A stretch of DNA of 64,000 bases from Lachnospiraceae bacterium (lineage in GTDB: Bacteria > Bacillota > Clostridia > Lachnospirales > Lachnospiraceae), in assembly GCA_015057555.1 (NCBI GenBank), contig SVEC01000008.1:1-64000 (forward strand), read 5' to 3'. Every line of letters starts with the position of its first letter. Positions within the stretch are counted from its first letter, which is position 1. Positions 63,137 to 64,000 of the stretch are shown here, in pieces. The notes under the pieces are model-generated. The model did no database searches, was not told the origin of the DNA, and was given only the letters and a program-made list of their open reading frames with translations. The position numbers were made by a program, and so were the translations under genes.

Positions 63137-63823
63137 TTAATGTCCAAGCCTAAATTTCATTTCCGCCAGCTTCCAATCTGTCTCATTGTCTATATCCTGA
63201 ACCTCTAGCTCATCTACTATTACAGGTACTATATCTTCAAATATTATCCCTTTTCTCTTTATAAACTCCTGAACCTGAAATACATAAAACTGTCCGGCGT
63301 CATGATACATTTTATCTAAATCCTGAGAGCGTTTACTAAAGTTTTCCTTCCACTTCATATTCATAATATCGCCCTCTATTATATATCCTCTCTGTGGGGG
63401 ATAGGAAAATGCAACCACTGGCATAGCCATAATAGCTTTTTGAGCCTTTAAATCATTCAATGCTTTAGACAGCTTTTCTCCTGTAACAAATGGTGCTGTT
63501 GGATAAATACATGACATATAATCAAAGCTTTCTCCTCGCTTTTCATATTCAGAAAGCACTTCCATCAACACATCCGCAGTTGTAGCATAATCATCGGAGG
63601 TTTTTTCACTTCTCATAAAAGGTACATTGGCCCCATACTTCCTAGCTATATCAGCAATTTCCTCACTGTCTGTGGAAACCATAACCTCGTCAAAGACTCC
63701 TGATTCTAAGGCCGCTTCGATAGAATATGCTATTATTGGCTTACCACAAAATTCTTTTATATTTTTCTTAGGGATTCTCTTGCTACCACCCCTAGCTGTT
63801 ATTATCGCTATAGACTTACTCAT
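63137..63823 (-). CDS. acylneuraminate-type cytidylyltransferase (PseF/NeuA-like)
   Basis: 228 residues. I-T-A-R-G-G-S-K-R-I-P-K-K-N-I near the start, P-T-A-P-F near residue 110, and E-V-Q-D-I-D-N-E-T-D-W near the end. Activates a nonulosonic acid (pseudaminic, legionaminic or related) as CMP-sugar. The PseC-like neighbour makes the pseudaminic route likeliest. Confidence 0.9.
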   Translation of the reverse strand: MSKSIAIITARGGSKRIPKKNIKEFCGKPIIAYSIEAALESGVFDEVMVSTDSEEIADIARKYGANVPFMRSEKTSDDYATTADVLMEVLSEYEKRGESFDYMSCIYPTAPFVTGEKLSKALNDLKAQKAIMAMPVVAFSYPPQRGYIIEGDIMNMKWKENFSKRSQDLDKMYHDAGQFYVFQVQEFIKRKGIIFEDIVPVIVDELEVQDIDNETDWKLAEMKFRLGH

Positions 63824-63865
63824 ACCTTCACCTTCATCCTATATAAATTTTCTTGTATCTCATAG

Positions 63866-64000
63866 CTATCCAACAAGCTCTATAACCTTATCTATCACAT
63901 ATTTTTGCTGTTCCTCAGTCAGCGACGGATGTATTGGCAGGCTGATGGCTCCTTTATAGAATTTCTCTGCATTTTCACAGCAGCAATTTAAGTAACCATT
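63866..64000 (-). CDS. C-terminal end of a DegT aminotransferase, PseC-like (partial)
   Basis: The last 44 residues of a gene that enters from the right edge. The F-Y-K-G-A-I-S-L-P-I-H-P-S-L-T segment and K-V-I-E-L near the end match the closing region of PseC-type UDP-4-amino sugar aminotransferases. It is 42 nt upstream of the PseF/NeuA-like gene. The start and active site are outside the window. Confidence 0.75.
   Translation of the reverse strand, partial: NGYLNCCCENAEKFYKGAISLPIHPSLTEEQQKYVIDKVIELVG

Overview
The window looks like a chromosomal segment of a Gram-positive, AT-leaning member of the Clostridia, most likely Lachnospiraceae. This is inferred from gene content and not from any rRNA, since none is present. 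The indicators are AGGAGG-type ribosome binding sites on nearly every gene, a Tad/Flp pilus cluster with a DUF5702-type protein, Ala/Ser-poor FHA proteins with a DUF6382-like N-terminus, a cellulase with clostridial hydrophobic (ChW) repeats, and an F-type ATPase operon with atpZ/atpI genes. I see no tRNA, rRNA, CRISPR array, insertion sequence or phage.

Layout. 1-9.6 kb: two DUF6382-like/FHA proteins (the first is cut by the window edge inside perfect 42-bp Pro/Gly repeats), mltG, a cyclophilin, a YesL-like membrane protein, a lysA-like decarboxylase and a large anchored protein with a degenerate C39-like tail. 9.7-14.7 kb: pfkA, then the recR-ybaB-dnaX recombination/replication set and a flavodoxin-SCP2 protein. 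14.8-24 kb: a small helical protein and a complete-looking minus-strand tad operon (prepilin peptidase, TadZ, TadA, TadB, TadC, a tiny Flp-like ORF, DUF5702, two TadE-like pseudopilins, a DUF6382-like/FHA protein). 24-31.7 kb: a DHH phosphoesterase, a YtqA radical SAM enzyme, a 941-aa wall-anchored repeat protein, trmL, an aminotransferase and its Lrp regulator. 31.8-34.6 kb: an AT-rich four-gene island that reads as a type VII secretion LXG toxin operon (two small targeting partners, toxin, lipoprotein immunity candidate). 34.6-43.8 kb: an AIR-synthase-like protein, small membrane proteins, a DUF815 ATPase, an AI-2E-type exporter, a transglutaminase-like protein and a GH5 cellulase that share six ChW repeats each, and an XRE-type regulator. 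43.8-48.5 kb: the tmk-yaaR-holB-ricT-yabB-rsmI operon. 48.6-56 kb: the ATP synthase operon, whose c subunit carries the sodium-binding signature. 56.3-58.2 kb: a paralogue of the small helical protein, the Sua5/TsaC enzyme and rpiB. 58.6-64 kb: surface or flagellar glycosylation genes (CgeB-like transferase, an acetyltransferase-GT-D fusion, DegT aminotransferases, a CMP-sugar synthetase of the PseF/NeuA type).

The most unusual items are (1) a structured element of exactly 100 nt present twice, each copy held in the loop of a different perfect inverted repeat (10.8 kb and 57.6 kb), with compensatory changes between copies; (2) the LXG toxin operon with no recognisable toxin domain and a surface-exposed immunity candidate; (3) a 35-codon Flp-like ORF without a normal start codon in the tad operon; (4) two paralogous small proteins whose promoters are also conserved; and (5) a 27-nt-arm hairpin in the middle of the tad operon.

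Start codons were re-chosen where a clear Shine-Dalgarno sequence (SD) points to an internal start; this is stated in each entry. All functional calls come from reading motifs and context; no database search was run.
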